From an uncultured Hymenobacter sp. (GTDB taxonomy: Bacteria > Bacteroidota > Bacteroidia > Cytophagales > Hymenobacteraceae), in the NCBI GenBank assembly GCA_913776615.1, contig CAJYPK010000028.1, positions 1-64,000 of the forward strand: DNA of 64,000 nt. Direction: 5' to 3'. Shown piece after piece: positions 17,770 to 25,439 of the stretch. Numbering within the stretch: position 1 is the stretch's first letter; every line of letters begins with the position of its first letter. The notes below the pieces were generated by a model. It saw only the letters and a program-made list of their open reading frames with translations, searched no databases and was not told where the DNA came from. Position numbers and translations under genes: made by a program.

Positions 17770-18168
17770 CGTCAGCAATTCCAGGTGGTAGATAATGACC
17801 GCCAGCACCTGCGGCAATTCGTTCAGTACCTGTGAATTCGTGAAGCGTAGCACTAGAAATCCGCATTCCTGAAGCGCGTGGGTGCGTCCACCGTCATATT
17901 CCGCTTGCTCGGCCTCTTGGTGAATGCCGCCATCGACCTCCACCACCAGCCAGGCCCGCAGGCACACAAAGTCCACGATGTAGCGCTCAATGGCGTGCTG
18001 CCGTCGAAACTGATATCCTACCTGATGTTTGCGTAGGGCCAGCCACAGCGCCTGCTCGGCGGGTGTTGGCTGCTTGCGGTTGGCGCGAGCATAGCCCTTC
18101 AGCGTTTTCCAGCGCGTAGGATCCGTGGTGAACGTGTGAATGTCGGTGCCAGGTCCCAGGTTTGCCAT
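17689..18168 (-). CDS. DUF559-domain protein (very-short-patch-repair-endonuclease-like)
   Basis: A predicted small nuclease of the restriction-endonuclease-like fold; its biological role is not known. From the ATG at 18168 the protein is 159 aa; a GTG at 18228 is in frame but sits inside the terminator of the upstream operon. The core shows the family pattern PTPAEQALWLALRKHQVG, FRRQHAIERYIVDFVC and LVVEVDGGIHQ, i.e. the D...ExD/H catalytic layout, then GFLVLRFTNSQVL. The last 25 or so residues (PPDDRPHPPAPSPSGEGEPF) are the translation of one arm of the 67-bp inverted repeat, so the natural C terminus has been replaced by repeat sequence. Confidence 0.8.
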   Translation of the reverse strand: MANLGPGTDIHTFTTDPTRWKTLKGYARANRKQPTPAEQALWLALRKHQVGYQFRRQHAIERYIVDFVCLRAWLVVEVDGGIHQEAEQAEYDGGRTHALQECGFLVLRFTNSQVLNELPQVLAVIIYHLELLTRQTPPDDRPHPPAPSPSGEGEPFGSC

Positions 18169-18230
18169 GTGGCTAAGGTAGTTGTCCGGGCCTGTAAACC
18201 TACCGGGCTGCTGCCAGATATACCCCACGA

Positions 18231-18265
18231 AAAAGCCCGGCCACCTGCTAGGGATGGTCGGGCTT
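18231..18265 (-). terminator. Terminator of the RiPP operon
   Basis: Read on the minus strand: AAGCCCGACCA, an 11-base loop, TGGCCGGGCTT then TTTC. It lies about 90 bases after the stop of the TlpA-like gene and marks the end of the long minus-strand unit. Confidence 0.75.
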
Positions 18266-18355
18266 ATTCCGCTACAGCCAGAAGCCTTGCGGCCTCACCA
18301 TCGAAACCACGGCTGCCGGCAAAAGGTTTAGCGATTGTGCGGGTGGCTGGCGGAT

Positions 18356-19951
18356 TTATTTTTGAGCCAGCTTGCGCTGAATGCGCTGGCGCAGAGCTTC
18401 TCCCGTGCTTGGTAAAGGTAAATCGTCGTCCACCAGCTGCCCGGTTGCATCGAAGAGCAGGTAGCGGGGAATGCCCCGCGCCAGGAGCGTAGACAAGGAT
18501 TTCTGCACATTAGGCGGGGCCAAGTAGTGGTAGCCCCGCAGCTTGTACTGGGCCACAAATTCGCGCCACTTGGCCCGGTAGCCCTCGTTATTGACCGAAA
18601 CGTAGAGCGTTTCGATGCCCTGCTGCTCCAGGAACGCGTGAAGCTCGGCCTCGTGGCTGAACTCGACCAGGCAGGGCGCGCACCAGGTGGCCCAGAAGTC
18701 AACAAAGACGACCTTGCCCGGAAACTGTCGGCGAACCACAGCCCCGATGGAGGAAGCAGTATCGATACCCGCCGTGGGAATAGCAATCAGCTGGCCGGTC
18801 TTGGCCTCGTAGTAACCCAGGTTTTGCGCGGTGCTGCTAGTGGTAGGGCCAGCCGCCGCGGCGTGCTCGTGCAGCAGGGCCTGCGTGAGCACGCCGACGT
18901 AGGGGCTGGTGGGAAAGTGCTTTACAAAGTCTTCGTAGACAGTGGCAAAGTCGGCGTCGCTCATTGCCCGCAGCGCCAGGGCGGTGAGCAGGTCATCCCC
19001 AATCAGCAGACCCTGGATCGTCGCGGGGGCATAGTCTATGTCCCCAAAATCCGAAAAAAGGTCTTTGAATTGCGTAGCGTAGCGGTTCCAGTAGCGCGGT
19101 GGCTGGGGGCCGGGTAGCCAGCCCTTGGCCCGGAAATGATATTTTTCCTGCGCCGTATTGAGGGTGATGAAATGCCCCTGGTACTTCGGCTGGTAGGGAT
19201 CAAATTCCTTTTCCAGGGCTTGCAGCACCTGGCGCAGGCCCGCTTCGTCAACGTGAAAATCCAGGCGGGCGCGGTTGGCTTCCGTTTCATAGGCACCCAG
19301 GAGGCTGCCCACCCAAAACAGGAGCGACTGCTCGGTTTCGGCGCGCAGGCTGGCGTAGCAGGCCGCGCTGATAAGCTGCCGGCGGCGTACCGAGTCGAGC
19401 TGGGCCAGGCAGGTGCGCAGCTCGTCGTGCAGGCTCGCGAGGACGGCCTTGGGCGTGGTGCCCGGGGCCATGCGTCGCCGCACCCGCTCCTGGTCTACGC
19501 CGGCCCGGCGATTGAGGAGCCGGCCCGCCCGCAGCAGGTTGTTGCCCGCCGCGTTGGGGCCTTCAAACAACAGCGTGGCCTCCTTGACCGGCCCGGGGCT
19601 GGTTTGCCGCAGAATTACCGGCGCCCCCGGCTCCACGAAGGCGTAGAGCTGGGGGAAGGTTTTGGCTTGAATATTAACCAGCTCGCCCCCCGTAGCGGGC
19701 GCGAAAGCGAGGCTAAACTGCCCCTGCTGAATGGGGGCCGCCGGGGCCAGGGCGGTGTAGAAATAATTGATGTAGCCCCCGGGAACGGCCCGCACGGCGC
19801 GGACGCTCTCGCCGTCCAGGCTGGTAAAGCCCGTGCCCGTGAGGGCGGTGGGCTGGGCCTGGGCGCCCCCCAGCAGCAAGGTGAGCAAGGGGAGTAGGGT
19901 GAGAAAAAAATAAGCTGGTCGGTGGGAAAAACCGCGGGGTGGGTGGGGCAT
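18356..19951 (-). CDS. TlpA-like thiol-disulfide oxidoreductase with large N-terminal domain
   Basis: Periplasmic or membrane-anchored thioredoxin-fold enzyme that would reduce or rearrange disulfides. From the ATG at 19951 it has 531 aa with an N-terminal signal/anchor (YFFLTLLPLLTLLLGGAQAQ). Residues about 25-130 look like the DUF4369-type beta domain often fused to TlpA, followed by a helical middle. The C-terminal thioredoxin domain (about 390-531) has VVFVDFWATWCAPCLVEFSHE, active site WCAPC, and the cis-Pro region ARGIPRYLLFDATGQLV. It is the last gene before the terminator and 108 bases from the asparagine-synthetase homologue, same strand, so it likely serves the RiPP pathway, for example shuffling of core disulfides. 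It could also be an ordinary envelope thioredoxin. Confidence 0.85.
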   Translation of the reverse strand: MPHPPRGFSHRPAYFFLTLLPLLTLLLGGAQAQPTALTGTGFTSLDGESVRAVRAVPGGYINYFYTALAPAAPIQQGQFSLAFAPATGGELVNIQAKTFPQLYAFVEPGAPVILRQTSPGPVKEATLLFEGPNAAGNNLLRAGRLLNRRAGVDQERVRRRMAPGTTPKAVLASLHDELRTCLAQLDSVRRRQLISAACYASLRAETEQSLLFWVGSLLGAYETEANRARLDFHVDEAGLRQVLQALEKEFDPYQPKYQGHFITLNTAQEKYHFRAKGWLPGPQPPRYWNRYATQFKDLFSDFGDIDYAPATIQGLLIGDDLLTALALRAMSDADFATVYEDFVKHFPTSPYVGVLTQALLHEHAAAAGPTTSSTAQNLGYYEAKTGQLIAIPTAGIDTASSIGAVVRRQFPGKVVFVDFWATWCAPCLVEFSHEAELHAFLEQQGIETLYVSVNNEGYRAKWREFVAQYKLRGYHYLAPPNVQKSLSTLLARGIPRYLLFDATGQLVDDDLPLPSTGEALRQRIQRKLAQK

Positions 19952-20059
19952 GAGCAAGCGGAAAAGGAAGGAAAAGGCGGCCCCGGCCCTGCACAAGTAC
20001 AAAGCCGGCGGCCGGTAGGGTAAAGTAGCTGATGAACGGGAAAAGTAGGCGTTGGCAAC

Positions 20060-22273
20060 TCAGCACGGCTCGATAATGCCGTATTCGATGGCCTCTTCCA
20101 AGTTGGGCCGAATGCTGGACTCGGGGGTGTGGCACTCGGCCAGGATGTCGGCCAGCCCCCGCTGGCCATTAAACGTTTTGAGCACGCGCACCCACGCGCC
20201 GAGGGCCGGGTCGTCGAGGGAGTACTCGATGACGTTATCGACGGCGATGTACGTGATGTCGGCCTGATCGGTAAAAAGCTTCACGTTGTCCAGCAGCTTA
20301 AACACCTGGCTGGTGCCCGCCTGAGTGGGCCGCACGCCCAGGCGGCGCGCCAGCTCTTCCTTCTGCTGCGCGAACGCGTGAATGTCAACCCGATCGGCCG
20401 TAATGGGGTCGGCCCCGGCGGGCTTGGCGAAGCCATCCGCCGCCAGCATGTTTTCCAGCAGCCCCAGGTTTACCAGCAAAAGCAGGCGGGGCACCCCGGC
20501 GTACTCCACGTCGGCGCCGATGTTATCGATAAAGCTTTCGAGGACGGTCCGGTTGAGAATGGCGTGGGGAGCGTCGGGCTCGCCCAGGGCTTCGTACAGG
20601 AGCCGGCGGCCGTTCTTCTCCAGGATATTGTGCAGCATCCGGTACGTAAAGCGCTGATCCTCGCCGTAGAAAAACGGCACTTTGGGCCGCTGCCGCAGCG
20701 CCGGGGGGATGTGTTCCTGAAAGCCGCCGCGCAAAATTTCCTTGTTCCAGAAAAGGGCCTTGTAGTGCGCGGGCGGAATCCGCATGGTGTATTCGACCAG
20801 GCGGTGGTCGAGAAAGGGCACCCGGCTTTCGATCCCGTGGGCCGAAGCCGTGCGGTCTTCGTGCCACAGGTTGTAGAGCTGCAGGTTGCGGGTGTACATG
20901 CTGGCGTGGTAGTGCCACGGGTGCTGCGCCGCCCGGTAGCCGATGCAGTCGGCCAGGTAATCCTTGTTCAGCAGGGGCGCGAAAGCCCCCAGGGTGCCGT
21001 TGACGTTGTTGCGCAGGTAGCTGTGCTCCAGGCCCGCTACGCTGTGCATGAAGGACTCCCACTTGTTGTCGGCCGCCGACCGGGTGAGCTGGTCCGGGGT
21101 GAGGTAGGTTTCGCAGTAGCCCCCGTTAAATTCGTCGCTGCCCTGCCCGAGCAGCATGCATTTCAGGTTGGGAAAGTGCTGCTTGGCGTAGCGGTGCAGC
21201 TCGTATTTGTACAGGTGCTCGGCCGAGCACAGGGGCGTCTCCAAGTGCCAGAGCAGGCGCTTCCAGTAGGCATCGTCGTACTGGTGGTCGTGCCACTGAA
21301 ACAGCACCTGGTGGTTGTCGAGGCCAAATTGCCGGGCGGCCGTGGCGGCGGCCTCCACGTCGCCATTGCGAAAAGTACTCTGCGAAAAGACCGTGAACGT
21401 AGGAATTTTAGCAATCGTGGAAGCCACCTGCGCAATACTCACCGAGTCGATGCCGCCGCTCAAAAACAGGCCGATGCCGACGTCGCTCATCATTTGCAGC
21501 TCGATGCTCTCCGTCAGCAACTCCTGGTAGCCCGCCGTGAGCTGGCGCAGGCTGCGGGTATCGGCCGCCAGCTCGGCCGCGCTCGGTTGCGGGAGGTGCC
21601 AGTAGGCCGCCACGCGCAGCGCGTGGGTGCGCAGGTCCAGGTGCAGGCATTCCCCGCCTTTTAGCGATTGGATGCCCTTGAAAAAATTGGGGAAGGGCGC
21701 GCTCGTGGCGGGTTGGTTTTGCGAAAAAGACAGGGCCGCGTACCAGTCGATTTCCCGGGGGCAGTCGGGGTACGCAAACAAGGCTTTCATTTCCGACCCG
21801 AAAATGAGGCGTTCCGGCGAGTGGTGGTAGTACAACGGCTTGATGCCGAGCCGGTCGCGGGCAATGAGCAGGCGCTGCCGCCGCTTGTCCCAGAGGGCCA
21901 GGGCAAACATGCCGTTGAGGTGCTGCAAAAAGTGCTCGCCCATTTCCTCGTAGAGGTGCAGAATAATTTCGGCGTCGGAGCGAGACTTGAACGTATGCCG
22001 GTCCTTGAGCAAGGGCCGCAGGGCCAGGTGGTTGTAAATTTCCCCGTTGACAACCAGCACCAGCGAGTCGTCTTCATTGGTCAGGGGCTGGCTGCCGTTG
22101 GCGACGTCTACGATGGAGAGGCGGCGAAATACCAGGCCCACCCGCTCGGCAACCAGCAGCTGGCTGTCGTCGGGGCCGCGGTGCGCCAGTCGGTTGCCCA
22201 TCTGCGTCAACAGCGAACGGGTGTATGCCGCCGGGGCCGGGTGAGTGGTAATGATGCCAGCAAAACCGCACAT
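20060..22273 (-). CDS. Asparagine-synthetase homologue with C-terminal extension, RiPP cluster
   Basis: Amide-forming enzyme of the AsnB family. The 737-aa protein starts MCGFAGI, so Cys2 can be the glutaminase nucleophile, with the class II amidotransferase residues RLAHRGPDD and VVNGEIYNH. The synthetase half has the PP-loop LFLSGGIDSVSIAQ (SGGIDS at 272-277) and a typical ESRVPFLDHRLVEYTM. It is 120-180 residues longer than AsnB. The final 90 residues (KLFTDQADITYIAVDN, YSLDDPALGAWVRVL, EEAIEYGIIEP) form a separate small domain with a PqqD/winged-helix-like pattern. Relatives close lasso peptides or amidate peptides; the precursor here has no acidic residue at core positions 7-9, so lasso closure is unlikely. 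Substrate unknown. Confidence 0.88.
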   Translation of the reverse strand: MCGFAGIITTHPAPAAYTRSLLTQMGNRLAHRGPDDSQLLVAERVGLVFRRLSIVDVANGSQPLTNEDDSLVLVVNGEIYNHLALRPLLKDRHTFKSRSDAEIILHLYEEMGEHFLQHLNGMFALALWDKRRQRLLIARDRLGIKPLYYHHSPERLIFGSEMKALFAYPDCPREIDWYAALSFSQNQPATSAPFPNFFKGIQSLKGGECLHLDLRTHALRVAAYWHLPQPSAAELAADTRSLRQLTAGYQELLTESIELQMMSDVGIGLFLSGGIDSVSIAQVASTIAKIPTFTVFSQSTFRNGDVEAAATAARQFGLDNHQVLFQWHDHQYDDAYWKRLLWHLETPLCSAEHLYKYELHRYAKQHFPNLKCMLLGQGSDEFNGGYCETYLTPDQLTRSAADNKWESFMHSVAGLEHSYLRNNVNGTLGAFAPLLNKDYLADCIGYRAAQHPWHYHASMYTRNLQLYNLWHEDRTASAHGIESRVPFLDHRLVEYTMRIPPAHYKALFWNKEILRGGFQEHIPPALRQRPKVPFFYGEDQRFTYRMLHNILEKNGRRLLYEALGEPDAPHAILNRTVLESFIDNIGADVEYAGVPRLLLLVNLGLLENMLAADGFAKPAGADPITADRVDIHAFAQQKEELARRLGVRPTQAGTSQVFKLLDNVKLFTDQADITYIAVDNVIEYSLDDPALGAWVRVLKTFNGQRGLADILAECHTPESSIRPNLEEAIEYGIIEPC

Positions 22274-22315
22274 AAGCAGAAAGTAAAAGGCGAGGGAGTA
22301 GGAGAGGAAGCCAGC

Positions 22316-24085
22316 TCACACGGCGGCCGCTTCGGAGTAGGCGACGGCGGCCACTGGCGTCGGGGCCGGAGCGGTGCCCAGGCGCAGCAACCCGTAAAAC
22401 AGGGCCCGGTCGAGGGTGGCGTACACCATGTCGCAGAAGGCCTCCCAGTTGTTGGCCAGCTCTTCCGGGGCAAATTGCCGGCTGAGTTCGTGCAGGAGCT
22501 CCTCGCCGGTGGGTGCCTGGCGGCACAGGTGCAGCACCTCGCCGTCAAATTCGTCCAGCGGTAATTCATCGAGCTGGAGCGTCGCCAGGTCGGGGAGCCA
22601 GGCGCTGCGGTGGTGGCCGGGGGCGGTTGCCAGCAATTCGCGTACTTTCTGGGGCCAGTCGGTGTCGGCCGCGTACGTCCAGTCCCAGCCCGATTCAGCC
22701 AGCCCCGTGGTGGTATCGTACTGGAAGCGCTGGGCAAAAAACTCCGCCCGGGGCATCGTCGCCAGGCGCCGCTGGCTGGCCAGCCAGGCAGTTTTGCGCC
22801 CGTAGAGGTAGGCGTTGCCCCCGAGCTGCGCCAGGTACGGCTGCCGCTGGGCCTCGTAGTCGAGTACATCGGCAACGAGCTGCCGGGTGGTAGGCTCAGC
22901 AATGGAATCGGCTAGCCGCCACAGGCTGGCCCGCAGCGCCGGTACGTTGTCGGGCAGCGGCTCGGGCAGCGCCAGCGGCGTGGGCAGGGCGGCCAGCACG
23001 CGCAGCGTGGTGGCGAAATAGCGGGCGGGGTCGGCTTCGTACGCGGCGAATAGCGAGCAGGTGCCCTCCGCGGATAAAGCCGGGTCGTGGGCCAGGTAGC
23101 GGGCCGCCAGGCGCTGGTAGCTGGCGGCGCTGCGCTGCCGGGGGTCGAGGCCCGGCAGCTGGTAGAGGGGGTTGAGCAGGGGAATATGCTGCTCGCGGCA
23201 CAGGCGCAGAATGTGGTAGTAGTAGGTGGGGTACTCCTGCCGCAGGGTATTGGCCACAAACTGGTAAAAGCCCGTCAGCCGCTTAAACGCCCCGATGATG
23301 TGCACGTACTTGACGTGGTGGGGAAAGCCCTGGACGTTGACGAATTTCTCGAAATGCTGGATGTCGGTCACGGGCTCCTCAAACAGGCAGGCCACGGGAA
23401 CGCCCATTTCCTGGGCCAGCGTTTGCAGCAGGTACTGCTCGGGAATGGTGTTAAAGCACTCATCCAGCAACAGCTCGGGCATGACGGCCTGGTTGCGCTC
23501 GATGAAGGTAAATACCTCGCGCCTGAACGCCTGAAAAAAATCGATGGCCGTGCCGCCCAGAATGCCCGCGTTGTAAGCCAGCACGTGGGAGGTCTGCCCG
23601 CGGTCGTGTACCAGGCTGGGTGGTAAATAGGTGGCTACCCGCTCGATGTGCTCCAGGCTGATGGGGTAAATGTGCAGGTCGAGCTCGGGGTTTTGGGTGA
23701 CGATGGGCGCGGCCAGCAGCTGCGGCGAAAACGGCTCAGCGATGTAGATGTCGCCATCGACGTGCAAAAACGGCTCCTGCTGCAAGCCGTACGTGTAGAC
23801 CTTGGGCATGGCCCACAGCTTAGGGGCCAGGTTGTCGAGCTCGCTGTTTTGCAGGGCGGTCGATACGCTGGTGTAGGGCAGGCCCAGCGTATCGACGAGC
23901 AGGTGCCGGCCGGGCTCGTCGGTTACCAGCTCTACCCGGTCATAAAACTTGCGCAGCTGGAGGCAGCTCAGGGCCCAGCTCATCCAGTGGTACTCGGGGC
24001 TGATCCAGCCGGCAGAGATGGCCAGAATGTTTTTTTCGCTCGCCAAGGCCTTGGGCCCCGACCAGAACGACTGCACGATTTTCAT
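22316..24085 (-). CDS. Glycosyltransferase-like protein with C-terminal PqqD-like region, RiPP cluster
   Basis: Probable nucleotide-sugar-dependent transferase, resembling the DUF6734 group. The 589-aa protein begins with a GT-A-like pattern: KNILAISAGWISPEYHWMSW, FYDRVELVTDEPGR, then PFLHVDGDIYIAEPF with a metal-binding DGD at residues 110-112. The middle (about 120-290) keeps the family's Asn/Gly and His motifs (LAYNAGILGG; KYVHIIGAFKR). Residues about 300-480 are helical. The last 90 residues (LDEFDGEVLHLC, TGEELLHELSRQF, RALFYGLLRLG) resemble a PqqD/RRE-type peptide-binding domain. Between HlyD and the asparagine-synthetase homologue, it is the best candidate to decorate Ser, Thr, Tyr, Asn or Cys of the core peptide. 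The assignment as a glycosyltransferase is by pattern only. Confidence 0.7.
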   Translation of the reverse strand: MKIVQSFWSGPKALASEKNILAISAGWISPEYHWMSWALSCLQLRKFYDRVELVTDEPGRHLLVDTLGLPYTSVSTALQNSELDNLAPKLWAMPKVYTYGLQQEPFLHVDGDIYIAEPFSPQLLAAPIVTQNPELDLHIYPISLEHIERVATYLPPSLVHDRGQTSHVLAYNAGILGGTAIDFFQAFRREVFTFIERNQAVMPELLLDECFNTIPEQYLLQTLAQEMGVPVACLFEEPVTDIQHFEKFVNVQGFPHHVKYVHIIGAFKRLTGFYQFVANTLRQEYPTYYYHILRLCREQHIPLLNPLYQLPGLDPRQRSAASYQRLAARYLAHDPALSAEGTCSLFAAYEADPARYFATTLRVLAALPTPLALPEPLPDNVPALRASLWRLADSIAEPTTRQLVADVLDYEAQRQPYLAQLGGNAYLYGRKTAWLASQRRLATMPRAEFFAQRFQYDTTTGLAESGWDWTYAADTDWPQKVRELLATAPGHHRSAWLPDLATLQLDELPLDEFDGEVLHLCRQAPTGEELLHELSRQFAPEELANNWEAFCDMVYATLDRALFYGLLRLGTAPAPTPVAAVAYSEAAAV

Positions 24086-24138
24086 TGGTGGAAAAGGATA
24101 AAGAGTAGGAGAATAATAGCGCCCCGCGGGGCGCGGCC

Positions 24139-25425
24139 TTACCGCTTGAGCCGGCCGTAAACCTGGCCGAACAGGCGCTGGATGATCGTGCGGTCTTCGG
24201 TCACGAGCTGCGCCGTGCCCGAGAGCTCGGTGCGCAGCGGCACCTGAAAGCCCGTGGTAGTGCGCAGGCTGGCCAGCCGAATGGTGAGCAGGTAGTTTTT
24301 ATCCAGTGCCACCTCACTGATTTTCTCTACCGTGCCGCGCAGCTGCCCAAACTCCTCGAACGGGTACGCGTCGAGGCGGATGAGCGCCGCCTGCCCGGCC
24401 CGCACCTTGCCGGCTTTAAAGACCGGTAGCGCGGCGCGGGCGTACTGCTGGTGCAGCGGGGGCACCACGACGAAAATGGGATCATCGGTTTTGACGTACT
24501 GATTGGGCGTCCACACCTTGAAAAAATTGATTTTTCCCGCAATCGGCGTGCGCAGCACGTACTGCTGATCCCAGCCGGCGAGGCGCCCCGCCAGCACCTT
24601 GGCCGCCGCCCGCACTTTGTCGAGGAGTTCCTGCTGCTGCGCCGCGTGCTCGTTTTGCAGGGTCGCCATCGTTTTCTGGTATTCCAACTGTTGCAGCTGG
24701 TTCTGGATAATGCTGGCGTTGTTGTCGCTGGAAGAAAGCTGCTGGTTGAGGTAGAGCTTGTGGTTGTTATTGAAATCGAGCTTGGCGATTACCTTCTGGC
24801 CCATCAGCACGTGGTTGACGCTGTCCTTCTGCCGCTCCAGCGCCAGCTGCTCGTTCAGCGAATGGCGCTTCGTAGCCAGCTCGGCATTCAAGTGGTTGTA
24901 GTAGCCGATTTGGGTGTGCAGGCTGGCCAGCTGCGCCTGGTGGCTCCGGTTGGCCAGGAAAACTTTGTAGGCGCTAATAGCCTGGTACAGATTGGCGTAG
25001 TCGGCTTGCGTCTCGCCGGCCCGCACGGTGGTGGGGAGCGTGAGGCGGGCCAGCGTACGGGGCAGGCTGAGGGCGGTATCCAGGGCCTGCGCCACCTGGG
25101 TCAGCCGCAGCATGTCGGGCGTAGCGGCGGTATTTTCCAGCACGGCCACTACCTGGCCGGCGCTGGTCAGGTCGCCGTCGCGCACGTACAGGGCCTGGAG
25201 GCGGCCGCTGCTGCGGGCGGCCAGCTGCACGGGCGGCGTAGCCGAGGCAAAGGTGACGGGGGCCTCCACCAAATCGGGGTAGCGCACCACCCACGCCCCG
25301 AGCAGCAGCAGGGCAACCAGGCAGGCGATCACGACCGTGCCCATGCGAATCACCCAAGCCGGGGAGCGGCCAATAATTTCCTGAACTTCTTCGCTGCGCG
25401 CAGCGGTACTGCTAGTGGTAGGCAT
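24139..25425 (-). CDS. HlyD-family membrane fusion protein of the RiPP exporter
   Basis: Periplasmic adaptor linking the inner-membrane ABC exporter with an outer-membrane channel. The 428-aa protein has a short cytoplasmic N terminus, one membrane helix (IRMGTVVIACLVALLLLGAW, about residues 26-45), the lipoyl-like half-motif SSGRLQALYVRDGDLTSAGQ, a long coiled coil (about 100-290, with Gln-rich LQQLEYQKTMATLQNEHAAQ) and the second half-motif VLRTPIAGKINFF followed by a beta-barrel region. It lies 14 bases after the C39 exporter gene, a normal translational coupling for this pair. No outer-membrane TolC partner is in the window. Confidence 0.93.
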   Translation of the reverse strand: MPTTSSTAARSEEVQEIIGRSPAWVIRMGTVVIACLVALLLLGAWVVRYPDLVEAPVTFASATPPVQLAARSSGRLQALYVRDGDLTSAGQVVAVLENTAATPDMLRLTQVAQALDTALSLPRTLARLTLPTTVRAGETQADYANLYQAISAYKVFLANRSHQAQLASLHTQIGYYNHLNAELATKRHSLNEQLALERQKDSVNHVLMGQKVIAKLDFNNNHKLYLNQQLSSSDNNASIIQNQLQQLEYQKTMATLQNEHAAQQQELLDKVRAAAKVLAGRLAGWDQQYVLRTPIAGKINFFKVWTPNQYVKTDDPIFVVVPPLHQQYARAALPVFKAGKVRAGQAALIRLDAYPFEEFGQLRGTVEKISEVALDKNYLLTIRLASLRTTTGFQVPLRTELSGTAQLVTEDRTIIQRLFGQVYGRLKR

Positions 25426-25439
25426 CGGCTGAAAGAGAA

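Noticed and set aside
20129..21664. A 511-codon plus-strand frame over the asparagine-synthetase homologue
   Set aside because: Antisense shadow; the minus-strand gene has Cys2, SGGIDS and other motifs.
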